This document shows, in pieces, positions 1-8,674 of a DNA stretch of 48,442 nt. The stretch spans positions 1 to 48,442 of the forward strand of contig SIBQ01000018.1 of assembly GCA_009695095.1 (NCBI GenBank), read 5' to 3'. The translations under genes and the position numbers were made by a program. The DNA is from Lacunisphaera sp. (GTDB lineage Bacteria > Verrucomicrobiota > Verrucomicrobiia > Opitutales > Opitutaceae). The notes below the pieces were generated by a model, which searched no databases, was not told the origin of the DNA, and saw only the letters and a program-made list of their open reading frames with translations. Each line of letters begins with the position of its first letter. Within the stretch, counting starts at the first letter, position 1.

Positions 1-174
1 TCTGCCCCGAGATGTTCTTCTCCTTACAGATCCCTGCGATGCTCTTGCCGCCATCGGCCGCCCGTAAAATACGGATCTTGTCCTCGGTCGTATGTCCAAT
101 GCCTTTCATAGTCTGGGTCCTTCTTCTGGCCCAGACTAACACCGAAGGCGGCTCAAAGTTTCGGGGTCAGGTCA
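1..174 (-). mobile_element. IS3-type insertion sequence, left end with start of OrfA
   Basis: Read on the minus strand, 109 down to 1 encodes the first 36 residues of a helix-turn-helix transposase OrfA, starting MKGIGHTTEDKIRIL and containing GGKSIAGICKEKNIS. This is the typical N-terminus of IS3-family OrfA, which binds the element ends. The gene leaves the window at base 1. Bases 110-174 are the non-coding leader, and the element end appears to be near 174, where the minus strand reads TGACCTGACCCCGAAACTTT, resembling an IS3-type terminal repeat. The other end is not visible, so the boundary is inferred. The insertion sits beside a dead recombinase gene and an orphan tRNA end. Confidence 0.75.
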
Positions 175-449
175 ATTGTGCCTTCGAACTCCAAGGAACC
201 CGGCTCACGCTTCCGAACAAGCCCGGCATCGGCGTAACCTTCAATCGCGAGGCTGCCAAACAACATCCGGCCGACATGACCGAGCCACCCCATTTCCATC
301 GCGAAGACGGCAGCTATACGAATTATTGACCATCAGCCGTCGATTACGCTCATCGGCTGTGCAGAAGCCGACCAAAAAGCGAAGTGTGTTGAGAAAGTGC
401 TGGGTACTACTCGCTCTCCCCGACTGGCGGCCATTCGAACGTGAGGACA
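175..449. other. Gene-poor decayed segment next to the IS end
   Basis: No gene here can be supported. On the minus strand a short open frame (299 down to 153, starting MEMGWLGHVGRMLFGSL) runs into the IS end and stops inside it, so its last residues (DLTPKL) come from the element. This looks like the remnant of a gene cut by the insertion, but I do not recognise the family. The tyrosine recombinase homology of the next feature fades out near 450. Confidence 0.4.
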
Positions 450-924
450 ACTTAAGCAATGCCTGCAACTCTGGCAGAGTGAACGCGCGGCGGCCACTGT
501 CTTTTGATTTCCGAACCTGCACCCTGGCGGCAGGGTTTTCGGCCCGCAGGCCGTCTCGCCAGGCGCCTGGGGGAAAAGTACGGACAAGCTTGACCTTGTT
601 GTCGGCAGTTCTAGGCGGTGCCTTCTTTGTGGCGTGGTCGCGCCATGTTGCAACCTGGACGGGGGTGATGTAATGGACAGGCTGCGCCGCTCAATCTTCC
701 CTGAAGCCGATGAATTCCCGTGTCGCGTGCTCGTAGCATTTGAGCGTGACGGCGGTCGTCTCGCCACTTTTTCTCCCCAACCACTGATCCACATCGGCGG
801 ATAGGGTGGAGGTGGAAAGGTGGGCGCCATGGATCTGCTCGTGAATATATGCGACAACACGCCGCGCTTGCGCCTCGGTGCTGCAATTACGCACCGGTAC
901 TTCCTACTGCGAGGCAAGTTTCAT
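450..924 (-). pseudogene. Phage-type tyrosine recombinase (integrase), N-terminal fossil
   Basis: A single minus-strand frame from an ATG at 924 reads through two in-frame stops: one after MKLASQ, one after EFIGFRED near 700. It keeps clear integrase features throughout. These are a RRVVAYIHEQIHG helix, a SAM-like core-binding segment (WLGRKSGETTAVTLKCYEHA, then ITPVQVATWRDHATKKAPPR), and the linker into the catalytic domain (GLRAENPAARV, then RRAFTLPELQALL). Homology is lost soon after FTLPELQALL, so the catalytic Arg-His-Arg-Tyr half is missing. Integrases of this type sit at the edge of islands integrated in tRNA genes, and an orphan tRNA 3' end lies 190 bp away. The gene cannot make an active enzyme. 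Confidence 0.75.
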
Positions 925-1117
925 TGCGGACTTGCGGTCAGTTAATTATGTGCTTCGCTGCATTCTCCTGCCGTCTGGTAAATTGAATCCTGCCATCCAG
1001 TACGGAGAGCGTTTCTGTTGTCATAGGTAGGCCATAAGTTACAGCTTTCGCCGTTGTTTACAATCATTCTTGGACGTGTTTCTCCACTAGAGAAAAAATT
1101 CCACCTAGAAGAAAACA
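925..1117. other. Non-coding remnant between integrase fossil and tRNA fragment
   Basis: No reading frame resembles a protein. The segment is more AT-rich than the chromosome to its right and lies where the arm of an attachment site would be expected. No promoter for hemC was convincing here. Confidence 0.4.
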
Positions 1118-1144
1118 GTCGGGGTTCGAGTCCCTCACCGTCCA
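1118..1144 (+). repeat. Orphan tRNA 3' end, probable attachment-site remnant
   Basis: The bases read like the T arm and acceptor 3' strand of a tRNA: a GGGG stem side, the T loop TTCGAGT, a CCC partner, then ACCGTCC and a discriminator A. No D arm or anticodon arm precedes it: the preceding 70 bases do not fold as a tRNA, and the matching 5' acceptor strand (GGACGGT) is only partly found. Integration of islands into tRNA genes duplicates exactly this part of the gene. With the integrase fossil at 450-924, I interpret it as a leftover att site. Which tRNA it came from is not clear. Confidence 0.6.
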
Positions 1145-1168
1145 TTCTTCGCCTGTCCCCACTGACTC

Positions 1169-2023
1169 ATGAAGTTTACTCTAGCCACCCGCAAAAGTCC
1201 GCTCGCTCTCGTTCAGGCCGAGCTGGTCGCGGCGTGGTTGGGCGAAAAAATCCCCGGGGCGAAGTGCGAGCTGCTGAAGATCGTCACCACCGGCGACCAG
1301 CAGGCTGGTTGGTCGCTGAGCGAGCAGGGGGGCAAGGGTCTCTTCACCGCCGAGCTCGAGCAGGCGCTGCTGCGCGGCGAGGCCGAAGCAGCCGTGCACA
1401 GTTGCAAGGATTTGCCCGGCGAAAACACCCCGGGCCTCGCGGTCGCCGGCTTCCTGCCCCGCGAGGACGCGCGCGACATGCTCGTACTGCGGGAGGGGGT
1501 CACTCGGCCCGCCACCATCGCGACCAGCAGTCCGCGGCGGCAGTTGCAGGTGAAGGCGCTTTTCCCGGCCAGCACTTTCACCGAGATTCGCGGCAACGTG
1601 GACACGCGGCTCAAGAAAATCGCGGCGGGACTGGCCGATGCGACCGTGCTGGCCGCGGCCGGGCTCAATCGGCTGGGCATCGCGGGCTGGCCGGGCGTGG
1701 TGTTTCGCCCGCTGAATTTAAACGAGAGCGTGCCGGCCGTGGGGCAGGGGGCCATCGCCCTCCAGTGCCGCGTGGCGGATGTCGCGCGTCTGGCCGCAGT
1801 TCTCGATCCCGCCACCGCGCGGGCGGTCAATCTGGAGCGGGCTTTCCAGAATTTGCTCGGCGGCGGCTGCCAGACCGCCTTTGCCGCTCACGTCACCGCC
1901 AGCCAGCTTTATTATTTCCACGAAAAAACCGGCATGCGCACGCTGCCCCTTGGCGACGCGGACTTTGCCCATCCGCAAGCCAGCGCGGCGCGTATGCTCA
2001 AGGAGCTCGGATTCCATGTCTGA
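1169..2023 (+). CDS. hemC: Porphobilinogen deaminase (hydroxymethylbilane synthase)
   Basis: This cytosolic enzyme joins four porphobilinogens into hydroxymethylbilane, a tetrapyrrole (haem) synthesis step. The 284-residue protein is slightly shorter than the usual 300-315. It shows the family blocks in order: LATRKSPLAL at the start, HSCKDLP with the catalytic Asp at about 81, TSSPRRQLQ, IRGNVDTRLKK, VGQGAIALQCR, and LGGGCQTAFAAHV with Cys234, the expected attachment point of the dipyrromethane cofactor. The ATG at 1169 begins exactly at the conserved N-terminus. Its stop overlaps the hemD start by 8 bases, so the two are probably translationally coupled. Confidence 0.95.
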   Translation: MKFTLATRKSPLALVQAELVAAWLGEKIPGAKCELLKIVTTGDQQAGWSLSEQGGKGLFTAELEQALLRGEAEAAVHSCKDLPGENTPGLAVAGFLPREDARDMLVLREGVTRPATIATSSPRRQLQVKALFPASTFTEIRGNVDTRLKKIAAGLADATVLAAAGLNRLGIAGWPGVVFRPLNLNESVPAVGQGAIALQCRVADVARLAAVLDPATARAVNLERAFQNLLGGGCQTAFAAHVTASQLYYFHEKTGMRTLPLGDADFAHPQASAARMLKELGFHV

Positions 2024-2801
2024 CCTGAAGCCACTCACCGGCCGCCGCCTCGTCGTAACCCGTCCCGCCGGGCAGTCCGCCGACTGGCGCGCCCGGCTTG
2101 AGGCCCTCGGCGCGGAGGTGATCGAACTGCCGCTCATTCAGGTCAGCAAGGACGTGAACCTCGACACGCTTGCCGAGGTACTAACTGAGTTTGGCAGCTA
2201 TGAGTGGATCATTTTCACCAGCGCGAACGGCGTGAAGTATTTCTTCGAGGAGTTCATCCGGGTGCACGCGGATTTGCGCGCCCTCGGCTTGATCCGCATC
2301 GCCGTGGTTGGCGAGGCGACCGCCACAGCCGTGCGCGAACTTCGCCTGCGGGTGGATTTGCAACCGCGAAAATCAAGCGGGGAGGAGCTGGCCAAGACCT
2401 TGACCGAGCGCGAGGCGATGGACAGTGCCAAGGTGCTGGTCATCACCGGCAATTGCAATCGGGAGGAGCTCGTGGACAAGCTCCATGAGGCACGAGCCAT
2501 CGTGGACCGGCTGGTGGTCTATAAGACGGAGGAGACCGACCTGGCCAAGGATCCCGTCGCGGCGGACTTTCGCGCCCACGGCGCCGATGCCATCCTCTTT
2601 GCAAGCCCGTCTGCCGCCCAGTCGTTTTTCGATCAGGCCCCGGCGTTGAAACTGGCCGCCAAGGCGCGTCGGCCCATCGCTGGGAGCATCGGCCCCAGCA
2701 CGACGGCGGCGATGAAGCAACTCAGCCTGCCCTTGGACTTCGAGGCGGCTGACGCCAGCCTCGACTCACTGGTGAGTGCCCTCTTAGCTAACCTGAAATG
2801 A
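2016..2801 (+). CDS. hemD: Uroporphyrinogen-III synthase
   Basis: The 261-residue protein matches the HemD fold: an N-terminal GRRLVVTRPAGQS with the following ALGAEVIELPLI, a middle WIIFTSANGVKYFF, then IAVVGEATATAVRE, and C-terminal DAILFASPSAAQSFF with IAGSIGPSTTAAM. HemD closes hydroxymethylbilane with inversion of ring D to give uroporphyrinogen III. The start MSDLKPL at 2016 was chosen because it lies just before the conserved block and overlaps the end of hemC by 8 bases. The open frame extends further upstream only as a shadow of hemC. The gene ends in an ATGA overlap with the next one. Sequence conservation in HemD is always low, but context makes the call firm. Confidence 0.93.
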   Translation: MSDLKPLTGRRLVVTRPAGQSADWRARLEALGAEVIELPLIQVSKDVNLDTLAEVLTEFGSYEWIIFTSANGVKYFFEEFIRVHADLRALGLIRIAVVGEATATAVRELRLRVDLQPRKSSGEELAKTLTEREAMDSAKVLVITGNCNREELVDKLHEARAIVDRLVVYKTEETDLAKDPVAADFRAHGADAILFASPSAAQSFFDQAPALKLAAKARRPIAGSIGPSTTAAMKQLSLPLDFEAADASLDSLVSALLANLK

Positions 2802-3901
2802 AAGTCCCTTTTCTCGACCTCAAACCGCAGCACCAGACCATTCGCGCCGAGGTGCTGGCCGCGCTCGCCGAAACCTATGATCACACCCGCTTCTGCCTCG
2901 GTCGGGACGTGGAGGATTTCGAGAAAGCTTTCAGCGCCGCACTCGGCCACACGCGCACACTTGGCATGAACAGCGGCACCTCTTCGCTGCACATCGCGTC
3001 GATTTGCGGCGGCTTCGGCCCCGGCGACGAGGTCATCACCACGCCGTTTACCTTTGCCTCCAGTTGCTGGGGCATCAGTTACGTCGGCGCCAAGCCGGTG
3101 TTCGTGGACATCGATCCCGATACGTGGTGCCTCAGCCCGGAGGCCATTGCGAGGGCGATCACGCCCAAAACCAAGGGCGTCGTCCTCGTCCACCTCTTCG
3201 GCCAGCCGGCGCGGATGGATGAGATCATGGCCCTTGCGAAGCAGCACAACCTATTCGTTATCGAGGACTGCGCGCAGGCCGTCGGTGCCACCTACAAGGG
3301 CGCGCCGGTCGGATCCATCGGCGATTGCGGCACGTTCAGCTTTTACCCGACCAAGAACCTCGGCGCATGCGGCGAGGGGGGGGCGTTTGTCTCAAAGCAC
3401 GCGGCGGTCATGGACAAGGCGCAGCTGCTGCGCGTGCATGGCTCGCCGAAGCGTTACCAGCACACGGAAGTCGGTTTCAATTTCCGCATGGACGGTTTCC
3501 AGGGCGCGGTGCTGGGCATCAAACTCAGGAACCTCGCCAAATGGACGGCCCGCCGCCGGGCCATCGCCGCCCGGTATCGCGCCGGCATCAAGCGGCCCGA
3601 CGTTCAGCTACCGGTCATGCTGGCCTATGGGGAGTCGGTCTGGCATCAGTTCACGCTGCTGCACCCGAAGCGCGACGCCCTGCGCGTCCATCTCGAGAAA
3701 GCGGGCGTGGGGACGGAGATCATTTATCCCGGCCCGATGCACCAGCAGCTCTGCTATGCGGCGCTGGGCTACCGGCCCGGCAGCCTGCCCGTGACCGAAA
3801 GCACCAGCGCCCGTTGCGTGAGTCTGCCGATCTTCCCCGAGCTGACTGACGCGCAGGTGGACCATGTCATCAAGGCGGTGAATGCTTTTAAATTTCCCTA
3901 G
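2798..3901 (+). CDS. DegT/DnrJ/EryC1-family PLP aminotransferase
   Basis: The 367-residue protein is a fold-type I PLP enzyme of the sugar aminotransferase group. It opens VPFLDLKPQH, has NSGTSSLHIA (phosphate binding) near 58-67, VIEDCAQAVGA with the PLP-ring Asp at about 157, and FSFYPTKNLGACGEGG with the Schiff-base Lys at about 186. Such enzymes aminate keto-sugar nucleotides for O-antigen, capsule or glycan synthesis. The exact substrate cannot be read from the sequence, and no nucleotide-sugar partner genes are nearby. It starts within the hemD stop (ATGA), so it is probably cotranscribed with the haem genes although functionally unrelated. Confidence 0.88.
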   Translation: MKVPFLDLKPQHQTIRAEVLAALAETYDHTRFCLGRDVEDFEKAFSAALGHTRTLGMNSGTSSLHIASICGGFGPGDEVITTPFTFASSCWGISYVGAKPVFVDIDPDTWCLSPEAIARAITPKTKGVVLVHLFGQPARMDEIMALAKQHNLFVIEDCAQAVGATYKGAPVGSIGDCGTFSFYPTKNLGACGEGGAFVSKHAAVMDKAQLLRVHGSPKRYQHTEVGFNFRMDGFQGAVLGIKLRNLAKWTARRRAIAARYRAGIKRPDVQLPVMLAYGESVWHQFTLLHPKRDALRVHLEKAGVGTEIIYPGPMHQQLCYAALGYRPGSLPVTESTSARCVSLPIFPELTDAQVDHVIKAVNAFKFP

Positions 3902-3952
3902 AGATAACGGAAAGTTTTTTTCCATTTTATCCGTTTCCTCCTGCAAAACTCA

Positions 3953-4624
3953 ATGATCAATGGCATAAGGTTAAAGGTTTGCGGCATCACCTCGCTGGTG
4001 GATGCCGATGCGGCCGATGCCGTGGGCGCCGACTACCTCGGATTTATTTTCTATGCGAAGTCGCCGCGGCATGCCCCGCTGACGCAATATCAGGCGATGA
4101 AAGAACGCCTGCCGCCGCGCAAAAAAGTGGCGGTGTCGGTAAACCCGTCCGTCGCGGATCTGGCCGCACAGACGAAACTCGGTTTCGATTATTTCCAGGT
4201 GTATTTCGACCCCGGCACGCCGGCGTCCACGCTGGCGGCTTGGGCGCAGATGGCCGGGCGCGCCCGCCTCTGGCTGGCGCCGCGGCTGCCGATGGGAAAA
4301 GATGTTCAGTCCGAGTGGCTGCCGTTGGCCGACACCATCCTGCTCGACACCTTTCACCCGGACAAACCGGGCGGCACGGGCGAAACCGGCGACTGGGAGA
4401 AATTCAAGCGGCACCGCGAGACACATCCGACCAAGACCTGGATTCTCTCCGGTGGCCTGAACCAGCATAACATCGCCGGGGCGGTCGCGGCCACCGGCGC
4501 GAAGTTCATCGACGTGAACAGCGGGGTGGAGCAGGCGCCGGGCGTCAAGAGCCCGGCCAAGCTGAAAGCCTTCGTGCACGCGCTGCACAACGCGACGAAG
4601 CACCACAATCCGGCGTATGGGTAA
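3953..4624 (+). CDS. trpF: Phosphoribosylanthranilate isomerase
   Basis: TrpF performs the Amadori rearrangement of phosphoribosylanthranilate in tryptophan synthesis. The 223 residues form one TIM barrel with the family signatures LKVCGIT (catalytic Cys at about 10), ADYLGFIFYAKSPR, LLDTFHPDKPGGTGET (catalytic Asp at about 132), WILSGGLNQHN and FIDVNSGVEQAPGVKS. Length is normal. It lies 51 bases after the aminotransferase gene, closing the plus-strand run. The trpC gene for the next step is present but 21 kb away (26053-26853), so the trp genes are dispersed in this genome. Confidence 0.95.
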   Translation: MINGIRLKVCGITSLVDADAADAVGADYLGFIFYAKSPRHAPLTQYQAMKERLPPRKKVAVSVNPSVADLAAQTKLGFDYFQVYFDPGTPASTLAAWAQMAGRARLWLAPRLPMGKDVQSEWLPLADTILLDTFHPDKPGGTGETGDWEKFKRHRETHPTKTWILSGGLNQHNIAGAVAATGAKFIDVNSGVEQAPGVKSPAKLKAFVHALHNATKHHNPAYG

Positions 4625-4633
4625 GCTCTGACT

Positions 4634-4689
4634 GTGGGAGCGTGCTAGCACGCGACAGTCCTTCGAGTCGCGAGCAAGCTCGCTGCCAC
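4634..4689. repeat. Inverted pair of GTGG-headed REP-like palindromes
   Basis: Two short hairpins face each other between the convergent trpF and ffh genes. The first has head GTGG followed by the perfect palindrome GCGTGCTAGCACGC. The second, read on the minus strand, has GTGG followed by GCGAGCTTGCTCGC. Both continue GACAGTC / GACTCG. A conserved tetranucleotide head plus a variable stem in inverted pairs is the standard REP doublet layout. Placed between two stop codons, it could act as a two-way transcription stop or RNA end stabiliser. Confidence 0.75.
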
Positions 4690-4700
4690 AAAAGAAATAC

Positions 4701-6041
4701 TCAGAACCCGGGCATCCCGCCCTTGCCCTTCATCGCCTCCATCTGGCGCATCATCTTCTGGTTCCCGCCTTTCATCATCTTCATGAGCTTCTGCATCTGC
4801 TCGAACTGCTTGATAAGCTGGTTGACCTCGAGGACCTTGACGCCCGCGCCGGCCGCGATGCGCATCCGGCGGCTGCCGTTGAGCAGGACGGGCTTTCGGC
4901 GCTCCTGAATGGTCATCGACTGGATGATGGCCTCGGTGCGTTTCATTTGACGCTCCGAGTCGTCGGGCAGTTGCACGCCGCTCATGCCGGGCATCATGCC
5001 CATCAGAGACTGCATTGAACCCATCTTCTTCACCTGCTGCATCTGCGCGAGGAAGTCTTCGAGGTTGAAATCCGCCTTGCGCATCTTCTCCGCCATACGC
5101 TCGGCTTCTTGCTGGTCGATGTTCTCCTGCGCCTTCTCGACGAGCGAGACCACGTCACCCATGCCGAGGATGCGCGAGGCGAGCCGGTCCGGATAAAACG
5201 GCTCGAAGCCCGCGGTCTTTTCCCCGGTGCCGATGAACTTGATCGGCACGCCGGTGACGGCCTTGATGGACAGCGCCGCGCCGCCGCGCGCATCGCCGTC
5301 GAGCTTGGTGAGAATGAGACCGGTGAGGCTGAGCGCGTCGTGGAAGGCCTTGGCGACGTTGACCGCCTCCTGCCCGAGCGCCCCGTCCACGACGAGCAGC
5401 ACCTCGTCGGGTTGCACCCTGGCGTGGAGCTGCTTCACTTCCGCGATCAGGTCCTGATCAATCTGGAGCCGGCCGGCGGTGTCAAAGAGGATGACGTCGG
5501 CGTCTTGTTGCAGCGCAAGCTCGCGGCCCTTGGCGCCAATAGCGGGCACGTCCTTGGAGACCCGGTCGCCGTGGAAGCCGAGCTCCTCCTGCTTGGCGAG
5601 GATCTCGAGCTGGTCGATGGCGGCGGGACGGTTGACGTCGCACGCGACGACGAACGGCCGGGCGCCTTTCTTTTTGAGCAGCCTGCCCAGCTTGGCCGTG
5701 GAGGTAGTCTTGCCCGAGCCGTGGAGGCCGACCATGAGGACCTTGAGCGGGCGTTTCTGGGCCAGCTCGGTCGTGCCTTCGCCTAGCAGCTTCACCAGTT
5801 CGTCGTGGATGATCTTTACGATCTGCTGGCCGGGGGTGACGGACTGCAGCACAGTCTGACCGGTGCACTGCGCCTGCACGCGGTCGATGAAATCGCGGAC
5901 GACCTTGAAATGCACATCGGCGGCCAGCAGGGCGGCGCGCACCTCCTTGAGGGCATCCGTCATGTTGGCCTCGGACAAGGAGCCTCCGCCGCGCAGGAGG
6001 CGCAGGGCGCTGCTAAGTTTCTCGGTCAGGCTGGCGAACAT
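4701..6041 (-). CDS. ffh: Signal recognition particle protein Ffh
   Basis: Ffh binds 4.5S RNA and hydrophobic signal sequences and delivers ribosomes to FtsY at the membrane. The 446-residue protein has the N helical bundle (1-90), the G domain with P-loop [10 protein letters not shown] at about 105-114, [20 protein letters not shown], and a Met-rich M domain from about 320 ending [15 protein letters not shown] chose MFASLTEKL at 6041 as the start because this is the family N-terminus; an in-frame ATG 21 bases upstream adds MVLVAGS, which is not typical. It is transcribed divergently from der. Confidence 0.96.
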   Translation of the reverse strand: MFASLTEKLSSALRLLRGGGSLSEANMTDALKEVRAALLAADVHFKVVRDFIDRVQAQCTGQTVLQSVTPGQQIVKIIHDELVKLLGEGTTELAQKRPLKVLMVGLHGSGKTTSTAKLGRLLKKKGARPFVVACDVNRPAAIDQLEILAKQEELGFHGDRVSKDVPAIGAKGRELALQQDADVILFDTAGRLQIDQDLIAEVKQLHARVQPDEVLLVVDGALGQEAVNVAKAFHDALSLTGLILTKLDGDARGGAALSIKAVTGVPIKFIGTGEKTAGFEPFYPDRLASRILGMGDVVSLVEKAQENIDQQEAERMAEKMRKADFNLEDFLAQMQQVKKMGSMQSLMGMMPGMSGVQLPDDSERQMKRTEAIIQSMTIQERRKPVLLNGSRRMRIAAGAGVKVLEVNQLIKQFEQMQKLMKMMKGGNQKMMRQMEAMKGKGGMPGF

Positions 6042-6054
6042 GGAACCGGCAACT

Positions 6055-6086
6055 AAAACCACTAATGGACACGAATAAACACTAAA
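6055..6086. repeat. Intergenic repeat copy (ACTAATGGAC type), ffh side
   Basis: This sequence just upstream of ffh reads AACCACTAATGGACACGAAT followed by AAACACTAA. A near-identical copy with only a few differences lies at 43031-43060, upstream of holB. Both sit next to the 5' end of a minus-strand gene. Function is unknown. Confidence 0.6.
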
Positions 6087-6127
6087 CTTTCGACTGCCGG
6101 GCTGAGTGAGAACTTCGTGCTGGCTAG

Positions 6128-6163
6128 TTGAGCTTAAAGCTTATCGCTTACAGCTTACTACTT
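6128..6163. repeat. Short tandem-like AGCTTA repeat upstream of der
   Basis: The leader of der is built of repeated GCTTA units (agcttaaagcttatcgctta, then cagcttactactt). Related runs occur at 28668-28697 downstream of xerC and, less clearly, near 13371-13393. They look like a degenerate low-complexity intergenic element and not like a regulator site. Confidence 0.4.
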
Positions 6164-7633
6164 ATGTCCCGCACCGTCGCCATTGTTGGCCGCCCCAATG
6201 TGGGCAAAAGCCGCCTGTTCAACCGGCTGGCCCAGAAGCGCATCTCCATTGTCCACGACATGCCGGGAGTGACCCGTGATGTGGTCAATGCCGAGGTCAG
6301 GGACGGCAGCTACACACTGCTCGACACTGGCGGCATCGGCCTGACGGGCAGCGACACGCCGGCCCGGATCACCAAGGCGTCGGAAAACCAGGTGCGTTTC
6401 GCCATCGAGGCAGCCAATGTGATCCTCTTCATCATCGATGCCCGCGCGGGGGTCACCGCGCTCGACGAGCGCATCGCGCAATTGCTGCGGAAGAGCAAGA
6501 AGCCCGTGCTGCTGGTCGCCAACAAGGCGGACAGCGGGAAGGAGAAGATCGCGGAGATTTCTGAATTCTACCGGCTTGGCTTCGGGGAGCCGCTCTACAT
6601 TTCGGCCGAGCACGGGAACGGTGAGGCGGAGGTGCGCACTGCCATCCTTGCCCGGCTCGGCCCGGTGCCGGAGGCGACCAAGCTCGACGAGGAGCGCCTG
6701 AGCATCTGCTTCGTGGGCCGGCCCAACGTCGGCAAGTCCTCGCTCAGCAACCGCCTGCTCAAGAACGACCGGCTCATCGTTAGCGAGACGCCCGGCACGA
6801 CGCGCGACGCCATAGAGCTCGACTTCATTTACACCAGCCGCGACGGCAAGCCGTGGCCGTTCCGCCTGATCGACACCGCGGGCATCCGCGCGGCGACCAA
6901 GCTGTCGTCCTCTGTGGAATATTTCTCCCGCCTGCGCTCCCTGGAGGCCATCCACCATGCTGACGTCGTCTTTATGGTGCTCGATGCCATGGACGGGGTG
7001 ACCCAACAGGACAAGGCCATCGCCGGCGAGATCGTCAAGGCGGCCAAGCCCATCGTCATCGTGGTTAACAAGTGGGACCTGGTGCATGCGGCCCTCAGCA
7101 TGGGCACGCTGAAGCAGTTCAAGGACGAGCGCGAGTTTCGAGAAAAATTCGAGCGCGCGCTGTTCGAGGAGCTGTTTTTCACTCCTGGGGCGCCGGTGAT
7201 GTTTGCCTCGGCGCTGACCGGCCACGAGATCACGCGCATGCTCAAGTCAGCCCGCGCCCTCGACCGCCGCCTCGACACCAGGATCCAGACCGCGAAGCTC
7301 AACGCCGCCATCATCAAGCTGTCTGAACGCACGCCGCCTCACGCTATCGGCGGCCAGCGCTTCCGCATCTACTACGCCACGCAGACCGGCACGCGGCCGT
7401 TCCGCATCAAGATATTCTGCAACCAGGAACGCAACCTGACCGAATCCTACCGCCGCTACCTAGAGGCTGGGCTCGTCAAGAAGTTCGACCTGGACGGCTG
7501 CCCGATCCATTTTGACCTGGTCGGCAAGGAGAACCGTTCCGCAGCTGACCGCATCGCCGCGCTGGGCACGAAGCGGAACCTCATAATCGCGGACGAAGCC
7601 GAAGGGCCGGTGCCCGTCGTTTTCGATGATTGA
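6164..7633 (+). CDS. der: Ribosome assembly GTPase Der (EngA)
   Basis: Der carries two tandem GTPase domains and a KH-like tail and helps mature the 50S subunit. The first G domain has GRPNVGKSRLFNRL (residues 9-22), LDTGGIGL and ANKAD. The second repeats GRPNVGKSSLSNRL, LIDTAGIR and VNKWD. The C-terminal part (PPHAIGGQRFRIYYATQTG onward) is the KH-like domain. Starting at the ATG at 6164 (MSRTVAIVG) gives 489 residues and puts the P-loop at the usual distance; the open frame begins 36 bases earlier inside a repeat. Three bases separate it from fmt. Confidence 0.96.
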   Translation: MSRTVAIVGRPNVGKSRLFNRLAQKRISIVHDMPGVTRDVVNAEVRDGSYTLLDTGGIGLTGSDTPARITKASENQVRFAIEAANVILFIIDARAGVTALDERIAQLLRKSKKPVLLVANKADSGKEKIAEISEFYRLGFGEPLYISAEHGNGEAEVRTAILARLGPVPEATKLDEERLSICFVGRPNVGKSSLSNRLLKNDRLIVSETPGTTRDAIELDFIYTSRDGKPWPFRLIDTAGIRAATKLSSSVEYFSRLRSLEAIHHADVVFMVLDAMDGVTQQDKAIAGEIVKAAKPIVIVVNKWDLVHAALSMGTLKQFKDEREFREKFERALFEELFFTPGAPVMFASALTGHEITRMLKSARALDRRLDTRIQTAKLNAAIIKLSERTPPHAIGGQRFRIYYATQTGTRPFRIKIFCNQERNLTESYRRYLEAGLVKKFDLDGCPIHFDLVGKENRSAADRIAALGTKRNLIIADEAEGPVPVVFDD

Positions 7634-7636
7634 ACC

Positions 7637-8635
7637 ATGCGGCGACTCATCTTCATGGGCTCGGATGCCATCGCGCTACCTGCGCTGAACTGGCTGGCAG
7701 GTGAGGGAAGCCGCGTGGCGCAAGTCATCGGGGTCTTCACCCAGCCGGACCGGGCCGCGGGCCGCGGCCAGAAGATTACGCCCAACGCGATAAAACTCTG
7801 GGCACTCGCCCGCCGGCTGCCCGTGCTGCAGCCGGCCAAAGTCGGCGCGGCCGAGCGGCAGCAATTGGCAGGCCTCAAGCCGGACGTGACGCTGGTCATG
7901 GCTTACGGACACATTCTGTCGCAGGAGGTCATTGACACGCCGCGACTCGGTACGTTGAACCTACACACCTCGGTGCTGCCGAAATATCGCGGCGCCTCGC
8001 CCATCCAGACCGCCATCACCTGCGCGGAAACCGAAACCGGCGTCACACTGATGCGGATGGTGCGCAAGCTCGATGCCGGCCCGGTCGCCGACGGGGAGCA
8101 TGTCAAGATCGACCCGCTCGACACGGCGGCCGAGGTCGAGGCCAGGCTGGCGACGGCCTGCGTTCCCCTGCTCGCCCGCTGCCTGAGGGGAATTGCCGCG
8201 GGCACCCAGGCCTTTGTGGCACAGAACGAATCACTGGCGAGTTACTGCCGGCGGCTGGAGAAAAAGGATGGGGTGCTGGATTTCGAACTGCCGGCGCGAT
8301 TGCTCGCCGGTCGGATCAACGGGCTCATGCCTTGGCCCGGCTGCAGCGTGGAGATCAGCGGCCAGTCGGTGAAACTTGGCCTCGCGGACATTTGTAGTCT
8401 GTTAGACCACAAACCCACCGGGGCTGGTGCAGTCGTGGGCGTGGATGCCGAGGGATTGCTGGTTGAGACCGGGCAGGGGATACTGCGGCTGCGCAAGCTC
8501 CAGCGGCCGGGCGGGAAAATGCTGCCGGCGGCCGAGTTTCTGCACGGATTCCCGGTCGCCACCGGCACCCGGCTGGCCTCTAGGCCGATGCCACCGCTGG
8601 TGGCGCCAGAACCGTTTTTGCGCCCGAAGGTCTAA
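7637..8635 (+). CDS. fmt: Methionyl-tRNA formyltransferase
   Basis: Fmt formylates initiator Met-tRNA using 10-formyltetrahydrofolate. The 332-residue protein has the N-terminal hydrolase core with GVFTQPDRAAGRG, the catalytic NLHTSVLPKYRGASPI (Asn and His), and the GVTLMRMVRKLDAGPV loop with the catalytic Asp. These are followed by the C-terminal tRNA-binding barrel (INGLMPWPGCSVEI). It follows der by three bases. The usual partner gene def is not in this window. Confidence 0.95.
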   Translation: MRRLIFMGSDAIALPALNWLAGEGSRVAQVIGVFTQPDRAAGRGQKITPNAIKLWALARRLPVLQPAKVGAAERQQLAGLKPDVTLVMAYGHILSQEVIDTPRLGTLNLHTSVLPKYRGASPIQTAITCAETETGVTLMRMVRKLDAGPVADGEHVKIDPLDTAAEVEARLATACVPLLARCLRGIAAGTQAFVAQNESLASYCRRLEKKDGVLDFELPARLLAGRINGLMPWPGCSVEISGQSVKLGLADICSLLDHKPTGAGAVVGVDAEGLLVETGQGILRLRKLQRPGGKMLPAAEFLHGFPVATGTRLASRPMPPLVAPEPFLRPKV

Positions 8636-8674
8636 GGCTTGTTTTTGCCCTTGAATTTCCCAACTATCGTTCAC

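Noticed and set aside
1050-1144. A full tRNA gene before hemC
   Set aside because: Only the T arm and 3' acceptor strand are recognisable; there is no D or anticodon arm and the 5' acceptor strand does not pair fully.
6158-7225. A 355-codon antisense frame in der
   Set aside because: It is a shadow frame of a conserved gene; the translation lacks any motif.
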